Assembly: GCF_032854445.1 (NCBI RefSeq) | Contig: NC_088297.1 | Coordinates: forward strand, 8,545,375-8,609,374 | Origin: Liolophura sinensis | Lineage: Eukaryota > Mollusca > Polyplacophora > Chitonida > Chitonidae | Length of the DNA: 64,000 nucleotides | Direction of reading: 5' to 3' | Part shown: piece after piece, positions 33,596 to 45,800 of the stretch | How positions within the stretch are numbered: position 1 is the stretch's first letter | How the letters are laid out: every line of letters starts with the position of its first letter | Translations under genes and position numbers: made by a program | Notes under the pieces: generated by a model | Told to the model about the DNA's origin: nothing | Databases searched by the model: none | The model's input: only the letters and a program-made list of their open reading frames with translations

Positions 33596-35524
33596 AATCC
33601 TGGATTATAGAGTGATATACGCATATTTTAAGATATACCAATTATCAGGTATATGCTGTACTCAAGGATGTGTCTTTCTGTTTGCAAACTGAGTATATCA
33701 AGCCAAAAAATATGCTGCTCAGTGAATTATATTTGGTTAACGGTAAAGAAAACCAAATATGCCATGGAGTGCAAATTCTTCACTATCTGCTTTCGTGGTG
33801 TCGATTTTTGGTGGATTTAAAGAAGAAATCTCACTCGCTCACCCCTCTATAGCGTAAACCAGTACTCTATACCCGTCCTTCACATATTCCATCACAAACA
33901 GAGAATCGTCTATTCACCCAAGGTGCTAACTCCACGTGAGATTTCTAGCATCACACACTTTTTTAAAACCATGATTCGCTGACCTAATCTATCACACCTC
34001 CAAAGAGGACCGTCAGAACGCTGTCAGCGATTCCATCTGGAAGAAGACGCTAGATCGTATAAGAGCGCTGTGTTTGAAGACAACTGGGGTATTTACCCAG
34101 ATAATCTGATCAGTAAGCATACTGCTCTAGTCCCCTACAGCCTCCACTGAGTCAACAAGAAAAGTTTAAATGCACTCAGTCGCCCGGCATTTCGACGGTG
34201 TAGCAATGTTTCCGACCGATCGCCCTCATCGTTTTCCACTGCTATATTCCTTTTATCAAACATTGTATAATTCAGAATTAGAGAGCATGGTTGATTGCTA
34301 AGCCAGCATATGACTTCTGTCGGAAGTTCTGATCATGCAGTTTTTGTACACCGTACATAAGTGAAATAATACATATGGACTGACAAGTACATTCTCGAGC
34401 GAAGATGGTAAAAACGTGATCAGTTAACATTTCCACAGTGTGCAGCGCGAGAGAATAATAAAAATAAGAAATGTTTTACGTTTTCAATTTCTCGTTAGCA
34501 ATGGCTGTATACACCCTTTACTCTAATTAATATTGTAGTTGTAGAGTTAGGCCGAATTTAAGGTGCATTTTTGTTGGGTAAAGACGAACAAAATCCTATC
34601 TTGAACAATATGAATATTGTGTAATATAATGTTCAGGCGACTGGTTTTCAAGCACAGGGTGCTGCGCAACGTCTTTTTAACCTTCATATAGTTGTTCTAT
34701 ATCGCGCATTTCAGCAGGTATAAAATATTCCAATCTCTACTTGTCTGTGTAGAAAACATCAACTGTGGAAAAATTCCATAAGCGTGAAGAAACTTTGACT
34801 GTGGTTTTAATTCCGTCAAAGGTAACCGGAAGTAGCAGATGCGGAATTTAGACAAAACGGAGATGGTAACATCTTTATATTAATCTTGAAGAGCATATAC
34901 TCAGCGTGTGGTACGCCATTTAGTCTTTCCCATAAAAATTGTCCTGCATGAGAATTTTCTTGAAGGACAGAGCCAACGGTTTGTATTTTAATGCCTGTCA
35001 GATGTACTGAGTAGACCGGCTTGACACTGGACCATTTCTGTCGATGGGTTCCTTTTGCGTACAACTTCAAACACTTTGCATCCCCATTGCCCAAGAATGG
35101 ATGAATGAATGAATCATGTTCACCCGCCTATGCAGCATTACAGCCATATCGGGGCAATCCATATTGCAAGTTTCGTACAAGTATATGAATAATGCCCTAG
35201 GTTTGAATTACTGATTTATATTGTTTTACTAAAGTCGAGATCGAGACACTGTTTTGGGAACAACGTATTTTTTATGAATGAATTCATGGATTTGGGTTTC
35301 AAGGCCATACTGGCAGTACTTCAGTAATGTCGTGATGATAGTCATCATGCACGCAATTTAGTCAGTGATTAATAGCGAAGCGAAGATGTCTGAAGCACTC
35401 GTTAACTTTACAGGGCAGTCAATAACCCCCGGGGAGGGTTCTGTGATGTGACAAATTATGAGATATGATTGCATACCACCGGTTCGCGTTGTTAATTGTG
35501 CTGTTAGACCCAGGTACATGCTCC
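33596..35524. other. no gene recognised
   Basis: Nearly 2 kb of unique, AT-rich DNA. The 92-codon minus-strand ORF at 34816-35094 has no recognised domain. Confidence 0.45.
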
Positions 35525-35998
35525 CCAAATATGGTTTGTTGATTTTAACAGAAAGTCTGTTGTCTCATGAGGGAAGCTAGAATACATTCTATTATTGCAG
35601 CGGATTGGTCTGTTAAATATATTTTTTTATTTATTTATTTGATTGGTGTTTAAGCTGTACTCAAGAATATTTCACTATTCCTGTGTTATGGTGGAAGGAA
35701 ACCGAGCAGAGCCCGGGGGAAACCTACGACCACCCGCAGGTCAATCCGCAGGTTGCTGGCAGACTTCCCACGTACATTGATGATAGGATCCTGGGTCATC
35801 CTGGCGCTAACCAACTGAGCCACGGAGGCCTTCACTGTTAAATATAATACACATATTCTATCAATTCAACATAAAGATTCTATTAGAGTGACAGGATATT
35901 ATGTTGAATATGACATCATATTGTGTTATGACAGAATACATTCTAGCATCACTCAGACAAGACTTTCTGTTAAAATTAACCGATTAATTTTTTGAGTG
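35525..35998. mobile_element. TIR element (MITE-like), copy 2, carrying a SINE
   Basis: The left arm has AACAGAAAGTCTGTTGTCTC and GCTAGAATACATTCTATTAT. The right arm has ACAGAATACATTCTAGCATC and TTAATTTTTTGAGTG. The interior after the SINE (GACAGGATATTATGTTGAAT) matches copy 1. The left end is degraded. Confidence 0.82.
35622..35834 (-). mobile_element. SINE family A nested in TIR element copy 2
   Basis: Flanked by CTGTTAAATATA at 35610-35621 and 35835-35846. It lies at the same position and in the same orientation in the host element as the SINE of copy 1. Confidence 0.93.
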
Positions 35999-36619
35999 TG
36001 CATATAGATTGATTGATTGATTGTTGCTTGACGCATGAACTATTCGCTTCTGCGATGACGGTGGTCAGTGTTATGTGTGGATTCAAATTCTCCAAGACTC
36101 GATTCCAACCAAATACAATTAGTTCAAGATGTACCCGCTTGATGTTCCGGATTGCTTTAAATTTCATACCTTGGGTTCATCCCGATTCCCCTCGACTCTG
36201 TCATACAGAATATATGGATATTCCGTACACGCTTAGAGAAAACTACATCGTGAACCTGTGGAAGCGCTACTCCGACCACATCCCTTCAAATGCTGCGAAA
36301 CGCTTTGTTTACGTGAAGGCTGTACAGTTAATCTTCATGAAATTTGCTTCTTACAATGGCTGTATATATATTGTGAAGTCCTTATCCCCCCCTCCCCCCA
36401 CCCCCCTCCCCCCACATTTTGTATATTGCGTTATATAGGTAAATGTTTCTGATTCTACATCTATATATTCTGCATGACTATATTCTCTGTGATAGTCTTC
36501 GTAACATTCCCGTTGCTTATAAAATCATACACACATAAAATGCTGTTGTATATGTGTTTGTTTTATGTATAATGTGTAACATGTATGCTCCAACTCTGCT
36601 GCTGTTTCTACCCGTCATG
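35999..36619. other. no gene recognised; C-rich tract at 36387-36415
   Basis: A 141-codon plus-strand ORF (36013-36438) reads into the C-rich tract. I do not recognise it and see no splice or family support. The C-rich tract is a possible G-quadruplex on the minus strand. Confidence 0.4.
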
Positions 36620-36632
36620 TTCTATTACATAA

Positions 36633-36839
36633 TTTATTTATTTATCTTATGGGTGTTTTACGCCATACTCAAGAATATTTCACTTATACAACGGCGGCCA
36701 GCATTATGGTGGGAGGAAACCGGGCAGAGCCCGGGGAAAACAAACAACCATCCGTAGGATGCTGGAAGACCTTCCCAGTTACAGCCGGAGAGCTCATGGG
36801 TCATTACGCTGAGCGAGCGCGCTAACCAACTGAGCCCCC
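36633..36839 (-). mobile_element. SINE family A, 13-bp duplication
   Basis: TTCTATTACATAA flanks it at 36620-36632 and 36840-36852. The head is partly deleted (the B-box segment is missing) but ends with CTAACCAACTGAGCCCC. Confidence 0.94.
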
Positions 36840-36852
36840 TTCTATTACATAA

Positions 36853-39342
36853 GTTTATGTGACAAAATGTATGTGTTTGTTTGTCTACGGATGTATTTTT
36901 GAGCGCTAAAGAAAGAAAAAAAAATTGATGTCCTTCCAATATAGCCCAGACTGGGTTGCAGTTCATTAAAAGCGAGACCGATAAAATGACGATGATATGG
37001 AATTCATGTATGGCGAAATCATAGCTTTAGCGCGAGATTTGTATTTTACCAGATGGACTCCTGTTCAGTCCGTTCAGTTTGAAGAAAATTTATGATGAAT
37101 ACAGGGATTCTGCGTTACATGAATCATATCTCTGAGCCATTGTTCATGCTATTATGATAATACTGCAATAGCCCTGCCACTTCAGTTGTGCAAGCATATT
37201 TGATGATACCGCCGCCCATGATCTCCGTGGTAGTACATATGGAAATCGGACAGCGAACAGGCCAAAGGGTGGTTTTATTGTGCAGATCTTGCGAAGCTGC
37301 TGTATATACTTGGAAACTCATATTAATGAGGTTTTATGAAGATTGGGCCCAGCATTGCATTTTCAAATTTAGCTAATTGGCATTGAATGCCATAGTCAGA
37401 ACTGTTTTACAAAAGCTCTCAGGTTTATGGATAGATGAAACCACAGTTCTCCACACACGTCTCTTATAAAACACGAAAATATTTTGGCATCCGCTTATAA
37501 TTCGCATGGCCAACTTGCCAACCCTTGTACATGACGTACCGAAGTCATTATCTCGGTGTCTGTGGCAAGACTATCCGGTTTGTGGACTCGAAAGGTTTGT
37601 GAGTGGTCATATATCGGTCGCGATCAGCCCAGTGAAAGTATGCCAATCACTGTGAGCCGGCGGGATTTGAGGCGTGCTAAGACACGTGCTCACACAGCGG
37701 GCTGTACCAAGCAGGCTGCACAGTAAAACCACTCTCCGTCAGGTATACAAACCTCGGTCAGAACTTACCGCTTTTGCCGATCGGCACGAGCGAGACATTT
37801 CTAATTGAGAACAGTAAGTAAAAACATAAGAAATCGTAACCTTTGAACTCCTAGGTGTGTTCTCACCTCTTTCATCTTTTATTCAATAGGTGCTGCTTTC
37901 CACGTTGGTTTGGATAACAGTAAGTAACACTGAATAGGGCACAACAATAATTAGAAAATAAATCATTATATTATCTCTATTTACCAACAGGATATAGATG
38001 TGAGGAAATTAAAACAACACATTAATATCGATCAACTAGTCGATAAGATGGATTTTGTCTTTCCTTGGTGTTAAAGAAATACTGGCATTTGCACATACAG
38101 AGCGTTGCATTTTCAAGTTTTCAGACTTTGAATTTTCGGGTCTCTTGAAATAGGGCGTATTTCTACCCCTTTACTCAGCTTTCATGGCGATTTTCTTTCC
38201 ATGATTACATGAAATTAACGGGTTCACCCAACTCCACTACGTCTACACTGACGATGGTCTGAACCTCAGTACACCGGTACCCTAGCCAAACCGATCCGGA
38301 CTCCGGAGTCTTTCAGTACCTACAGGTAGATTTAACTACTAACGGTACTTCAATGATTGTGAATTACACTTTTTCTTGATAGTTTAACCGTCTACTTAAA
38401 CAACATACATTAGTCTCGACCTAACCTGGTCTAACTTCTTAAATTACTATCATACAGACACATGTACATAGCACTTCGTATTCATTTACAGACTTTCCAC
38501 AATAAATTAAATACAGTCTTCTCTGCCTTACCTCACTCGCTTTCGCTAAGACCAGGTATTACTTAGTCAATGAGCAACAAATGTCAGTTTCAAGATAAGA
38601 CGACCTGGATCTGCTGATCATTGTACAAATACATGTATTAAACTACAATTCAAGAACCACAACTCTTCGGAAGAGCTGGTTCTTTGGGATCAAGTATTGC
38701 TGGTATGTTGGTAATCTGGAGATTAACGACATGTACGTGTAGAACAAGGGGACAGTTCATCTTGGATATTACTTGCTCCAATCAGACATGAATTGTTCTT
38801 GATGGCAGGGTGAAACAATGGCGACAGATGGATATGATTCCAATTGGTACATTTCACAGTTCGGACGTCACAAGCTTCGCTTGTATGCTGATCCGCAGAG
38901 AACAGGTGAAAAGACTCTAACCAAATGCAAGGGTGGTGGAGGCGGCGGCTGTTTCTTCGTGCACAAGTACCCAGGTTAAGATGAAGTTGAGCTCAGCACT
39001 TCCAATGTATCACAGACATCTTGCTAGAAGAAACCGACAGTCACCTTCCACCCATGGAGGCAATCAACACCATTCAGCAAGGCAGTCACTTCAACTCAAG
39101 CTCTTCACAGTTCCACCATCACACTTGTGCGCTAATAACCTAAAGTCACTCCTTTCTGAAGTGGCCACAGGTCAAGACGATTGGTTGGGAGGGGGGTAGG
39201 GGGCGGGGGAGGGGGTGTAGTGAGAGTTAGTGAGAGGGGATATAGATTTCTGATTTTTGAATTCACAACATGACACGTGGGCTCAGTAGTGGATATGCAG
39301 AGTTGACATCTTTCTCCATTTGAGGAGCAGAGTGTTCCCGAT
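36853..39342. other. 3' flank of Tribbles, no other gene
   Basis: Unique DNA with no SINE. TTTATT at about 37878 (AATAAA on the minus strand) is a possible polyadenylation signal for Tribbles, about 1.45 kb after the stop. A G-rich tract at 39185-39218 lies in the presumed 3' UTR. Confidence 0.4.
39185..39218 (+). other. G-rich tract, G-quadruplex-type
   Basis: At least four runs of three or more G separated by 1-3 bases, on the strand opposite to trib. It lies in the presumed 3' UTR, which would be C-rich in the mRNA. Confidence 0.7.
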
Positions 39343-39810
39343 TCAAAGGCAGAAGTCAAAGTCTTCATCTGGGACGACTGCATCTGGTACTGTCTGGTCG
39401 GTGTTTTTTGGACTGACCCTATGGACAAACCCCAACCTTTGAATGTTCCTTAACCAAGGATGTTGTAAAATTTGATTGGCTGTTAACCTCTCTTGGGTTC
39501 ACGTCTCAAAAGACTTTTTATCAGGCACTTGGCCCTCGTGGACAATATATCCGGGACAGTGAACTGGCCTCGGCGGATTTGCTAAAAAGAGCGCTTGGCT
39601 CCGTGTCGGTGAAAGGGATAACGTCCGATTAACATGGTATACAGCATGACTCCAAGACTCCAAATGTCGGCAGCTTTGCCCGAATAGCTCTGTGCTGGAT
39701 CCAGAATCTCAGGACTGACGTAAGCCGGGCAGCCGTGTTTGTCCTTTAGCCTGTCGTCATCGCTGTCACAAACGTAAGCATCTTCTAAACCCTCCAATCG
39801 CAGGCGTTTC
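39343..39810 (-). CDS. trib: trib exon 3 (three indels)
   Basis: Acceptor TTCTTCAG, then [12 protein letters not shown]. There is an extra base at 39608-39609, a missing base at 39578-39580 and a missing base near 39492. The first causes the early stop after the GRYPFH segment. Past the indels the frame reads through IRRGQF, LRREPK, ILQHPWL and DQTVPD to TGA at 39345-39343. Confidence 0.9.
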
Positions 39811-42800
39811 CTGAAGAACACAAAGAAAAAGCACCCCATGACTTTTCACGAACACTTTACAGATGAAGAATCTGCTTATATAAACAGTAGTCAATAAATA
39901 CAGGAGAAAAAGAGTTACATGTGCTTCATTCAGAAAACAATTTATGTGTTTGATGTCATCATATCACCAGAAGACAACAGTCAATGATTTACACACACAC
40001 AAAACAACAACAATGCCAACATTTACACGGTGTATAAAAATCTTAACCAAATGAAACTATGTCACTTTAGGTTATCCATAGCCAAGAGGCAAATCATAGA
40101 TAAACACAGGGACTAAAATGCCCTTCAGCAAATAAAAGTAAATAAACTGTTGGTGTGCCTAGAAAACTATTGCGTCAACACAGCACCTGGGAAAAATTTT
40201 CCTGAGTTTTTTCTGCCTTTTGCGCAAAAAAATGCTCCCCTCAAAATTTCAACATTGCTATTCACTGAAGCATGAAATATGAGCCTGTAGCAATTTATAT
40301 TTTGTTATATTTTTCACAAAACTTCCTGAACCATGACAAGGGCGTTAAAAAAGCAGGACAGGATACAAGTGCTCTTTCAAAAAAATTGTTACATATGCAT
40401 GGAGATGTATAATTCAATGCATAAAAACGTAGCACATTTGGGGACGAACAGAGATTCCAGTTGATTGGCTGGTTGCTTAACACATACGTGCAAGTGTAGA
40501 ATTTGTCATAAGCCTAGGAATTACTTTGATTGGAAGGAAGTTTCCATGTAAATATCCACTGATATTACAGTTACTGGAATTTGTTCGTAAACACAGTTTC
40601 GCACACATAATACTGCAATATGCGCATACACATATCTGTGCAAGAAGGACAGGTGTATGACTAAGCAATTACAATGGTGTGTACATGTACACATAACTTC
40701 CTTTTCACAACAAGATTGTATGAGAAATGAGAATAATGTTCTAGGGCAAGCTTCTAAATCCGCATTATTCAGAATTTGACATGAATCATTGATTTATTCT
40801 GTATCATTACATGTACTTCCAGATCAAATTGTACTATGGTCTCCATACACAACTTCATGTAACCGTAGTGTCAACGGATACTGTACATAATCATGTAGTT
40901 AAAAATGATTTATAATGATGAGATAAAACAGAAACAAGGAAGTGTCTCGAAAAAGCATTTCGCAATAACAGCCTCATGCAATGTCCTAGTGTGTACTTAA
41001 AACAAGTATAGATGTAGATATGTGTACAAATGATGAAAAGTGTGCACCGATGTGTACAAATGATGAACAGTGTGCACCGATGAGTACAAATGATGAACAG
41101 TGTGCACCGATGTGACCATGTCCAGATCATTTGAACTTTCAAGCTTAAAATAATCTACAGGTAAGAGCGTTACAGCTAGCGTATGGTTAATCTGACCACA
41201 CACACACTGTACATGAAATTAAATGTTTAAGCCTATCTGTCATCATTTTAACACTGTCAGAATTATATACAAAAATGCTCAGATGTTATGTACTGTATAA
41301 AGCTCAAGTCCAGTTTTGAATACCTGCAGGCACAGCAAACAAACAGTCCAATGAAACTGGGTTTTATCCAGGATGTTGTAGTGTACCAGGATGGAGCTTA
41401 GCCCACCCACACTTACAATCCCCTGTACACATGGATGTTACTACAATATTACTGGCAGTTTAAGTCTCCACCCCCACCTTATATACGATGACTGAGGACA
41501 AAAAGCAGGACCATCCCATCATGTACAGTCAATCTCTGTATGGGGCCCACCCAGTACATTCAGACTTAAAGATGCTGTGGCTTGGATTTTGATATTAAGT
41601 TTCACCTGTTTTAATTTTGCAGCACTAAAAAACAAAACTGCAACATTTCTAGGTTGATCCACAAATTATATGACTTTAATGTAAACAAAAAAAAAAAAGA
41701 AAACCCGTATTATTTTTTACACACATGTACTTGTATTTTTCATGATTAAGAGCATAGTGTCAGATTGTGTACTGGTTCATCCTTTATTTTTCTGGAGCTA
41801 AATTTAAAGCTGGAGACACAAAAATGTTGAAATGCCACATGCACCATGCATGTATATGAAACTTGCCCACATAATGTGGGTAAAAAATATGTTAGCAGCA
41901 CAAAATTGGAGTTTAATCTACCAAATAAAAAATGCTAAGTAGCTCAAGAATTTGATAACCAGTACAATATACAGGAAGTAATCTTGTGTCTCTCGTGTTT
42001 GAAAAACACAAAATGTATGACAAGACAACTAGCAGTATCCAATGCTAACATCTGAAATAAATGCACTTGGATGCAGTTTTGTGCCAATATACATGTAGTG
42101 TCCTTCTAATTTACTTTCCAAGGCTGACAGACTGGAAACTTCAGCAGTGAGAGGGTTTAAAACAACTCTAAAAGTGTAAAAGCATATTGTGGATGTGGTT
42201 GCACTAAATGCTGGCCATGCCTAATGCTGTCCAAATTTACACGCCACTGTTTCAAGGTGAAGTGCTGTGAGTCAAGACAGTTGAGAGGGGGGAGGGGGGT
42301 TATGGGGGCTTGAGGGGAATTTCCCCCCTCAGCTGTGTTTGCCGGTCTGATTGATCTGGTCGTGCACTATGGGGAGAAGGCTTGCTGGAACATTCGATCC
42401 ATTTGCATCAATGTCTTATTACGGAAACAATACATTGTACATGTACACTGCACCACAAATCTGTACAGAGCAAAATGTGTACAGTCATCAGACTAGAACA
42501 CTTACAATCAGATAAAATTAAATAAATTTCAAAATTGAAGAAATAAAATGTGAAGATACAAGATTTAACGAGTCAATGACCATTAGGTTAATGCATGTAT
42601 CTTTATGTCCTTTGATCTTTGTTTTTTCTATTAATTTGCTTTGTGGACTACTCAGTGATACAATATTAAGGTCCTTAATCCTGACTTAGTATTCTAAGAA
42701 TACTTATAAGACAATTATAATCGTATGCACTGATTCCGTTTCTCACTTACACATTAAGAGGTTTCCCACTTTAACTTCTTGCACAATGTACTGGTATAAG

Positions 42801-45800
42801 AACGGCTTTTAGGCAGATCAATCTCACAATTCTAAAACACAATCTACACAAGAACCTTGAAATCCCTAACCCTTCTACGACATAATCTATTCTGACTGAA
42901 CTGATTGACCTTTTTCTGCATGTTCACAGATTACACTAGGTGACCCCAGAGTTAGCTCCCCCTGCCTACCTTGTGGTTAGACTTATGAATCAGCTATGAG
43001 GATAGTCATCAGCTGATCTCACAGTCCAGGTTAAGGGGAGCTTGTGTCACGACCCCTGGACCCTACTGCCATAGCAAACTACACTAGGGGCTTCCTAGTA
43101 AAACTGCACTCCCTGGGGCCATGTCAAATGCTATTATTGCACACTGGCTCAAGGCTTAGTTCAGGTGTTTACTGTAGCTTAAGACCATTTGAATACACCA
43201 GATTAAAACAGAGATTGTCAGCTTTTCAGACATGCTTGCCTTGTACATGTCTGAACATCACACAGAAGGTTTTAGAGAACATAAAAACAAAAGAGGCTTT
43301 CGAATGTACCTGAACAGAGTCACAAATTAAGAAATGTAAGCATACATCAGAAATTTGTAATGCACATGTCACTCAAATGCTGCTCTAGTTTCCAGTATGT
43401 ACTGCTAGACCACATGTACATCATCTGTGAGGCATAGAAATGACTTACCTCATGTTGGCTAAACCTTGGAATATCTTATTTCAAGTTATAATTTATTACA
43501 CTTGCAAGTGCATAATCAAAGCACCTTTTCTCTGTAGATTTCAAATTTTGCTAGCAAAGATAATATAACTGAATATTGCATACCTTCTCTTTTTAATAAT
43601 ACAAATGTATGTTTGTGTGTGTGTTTTTATACCCATCTACATGTAAGTAAGGCAAAGTCTGTTCAAACAAGAAAATCAAATCCTTCATAACTGGACTGAG
43701 ATAATGCAAATAGAAGAATAAAAAAACAAAAATATCTTCATGCTATGGGATGACCAATATATATGAACAACTCACAATTAAAATGCAAGAATCAATGTGT
43801 CACTGAGTACATGTACATCAGTAACATGCAGGAAGGCTTTGAAAACAGTCAGCAGAATCTTTCTCTACATTATTGGAGATGTCCACAAAAAAAAACGCAT
43901 AGAAGAACAGAAGAAGCCTCAGAGCAAAGCAGCATTAAACAGCTTATCAAACTCACAAACTGGAGAAAGTCTACTCACTTGTCGGCATCTTGGAAAACAA
44001 ACTTCCTCAGCTTAAGATCCCCTCAGCACAATGCCGTTCTCGTGACAATGTGCAACAGCCGCCACCACCTGTCGAAACAAACGACTGGGCCTCCTCCTCT
44101 CTTAGCGTTTTTTCTGTCGGACGTAGCTATGCAAGTCCCCATGGCTCCTCTCAAACAGAACGTAAGCTTTCGTCTCCCCTAAGATAATCTCAGAGATACG
44201 ACTGATATGTTCGTTTCCGTCCACCTGCCAAAATGCACCCAAGCACTCTCGGTATTTTTCTATTGGGAAGACCTGTAGACAGAAAAACAAGAGGTTTGAG
44301 GTTGTTTAATACATTTCACACACATTCAATAATTGTTCTTTAATCATGTATATGTGATAAAAAAAAACAAAAACAAACAACAACAACAACTACACATAAG
44401 TGGACAAGGGAGGATAGCTCATGGGATACAGGAACAGGTAAAGACAGGCAAGCTTACAACCATCACTTTATGAGAGCAAACATAGTAAATGTGTAGGATA
44501 TGAACAACACATCGTCACCAATGATCCGCTGTTATAATACAATTCATGCACAATTACCCGCATATTCATCGTAGCAGACAAGTTTCCAACTGTCTTTAAT
44601 GCTGTCTTGTTTCGAACGTTTGCAGCTTTTACACAGCGAGGCAACTATTAGGCATGTATACATTTACCATTACAGGTGGCATAGCGCAGCAATGCAAAAG
44701 CCTAAATGTACATAAAGTATCAGATTTAAAAGGTGTCTCCGGGTTATGAAGCATTTAGAGCTAATACAATGTTTATGCAAATGTCGAACTGTGAAATTTT
44801 AGGTATGTACCCTGGATTTCATATCATACTGCAAAGCTTACACAACTGCTTGTCATGATACATTTCCGTACATGAGGCAAGTTATATTTATAAATGACAT
44901 GGCTAGCTGGCATAAAACAGATGACAAAATCTAGGTGCAATGCACTGGCAGTGGCAGAAGGGCCAGGGGACCATTTCACCACCAGATGCAATCTTTATTT
45001 AGAAGGGAATGGCATCAGTATTGAGCCCTGGACACACCTCAGGCAGCCAGTCTGAACGTCATGCCAGCACACCCACACATACCATCAGCTCTGACATCAG
45101 CAACCTCTTTAGATCCATCAAACTGCTAGCTTGTAATACACAAGGCTGTATCCAGAATGCTTCGAAGGCCAAGTCACCCTTCTGGGATCAATCACTCTCA
45201 TCAATATCCCACATCATCCCATACATTTGTTTTAGATCACATAACTGTGTTTCTAACATGATGTCAGCTAACTTGAGAGGTCATCTGGTGCAATGTTTTG
45301 ACGGCGTCACCATCATCATTTCATCAGAAAATGCAATTTCACTTTTATGAAACCAGTCCTACTTCCAATGGATTTCTAAATCTTTCATCAGCTGGGATTT
45401 TGAGTCAATTTAATTATTACCATACATGAATCTTAACACATACTAAGTTTTGGCAGCCACAACTGTACATACGGAAACAATACTTCTTCTTGGGCAATCA
45501 GAATGTGGAAGAGCTTACAGGTACATGTATGTAGGCTATTGGATCCGAGAACACAAGTCTTATGGGGCTTCATTTCTTGACGTGGGTTTCGACACATTAA
45601 CCACGCTAATCCAAAATAAAGATTACATTAGCCTAGGCCTTAAAACCAATCAACCATATGATGCAGACTATTCCCCCAAGAAGCACAATCACGTTGTCTA
45701 AAGCCAAGCCCTCGACCGATCAGGTCACTGACCGATTTGTTGTACATACCGCTCAGTGAAGCGAAACAAATCAATACGAAAGGTGTGGTTATGTGAGTCA

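Larger units (their letters stand above)
39811..43978 (-). other. trib intron 2 (about 4.2 kb)
   Basis: Bounded by GTGAGT and TTCTTCAG. It has no SINE, LINE or TIR element. It holds a 30-bp x 3 tandem repeat (41020-41114) and a G-rich tract (42287-42316). Confidence 0.85.

Noticed and set aside
36013-36438. 141-codon plus-strand ORF
   Set aside because: It runs into a C-rich tract (poly-Pro), has no recognised domain and lies beside a TIR element.
43763-44182. 139-codon plus-strand ORF over trib exon 2
   Set aside because: It is antisense to a well-supported conserved exon and shows no domain.
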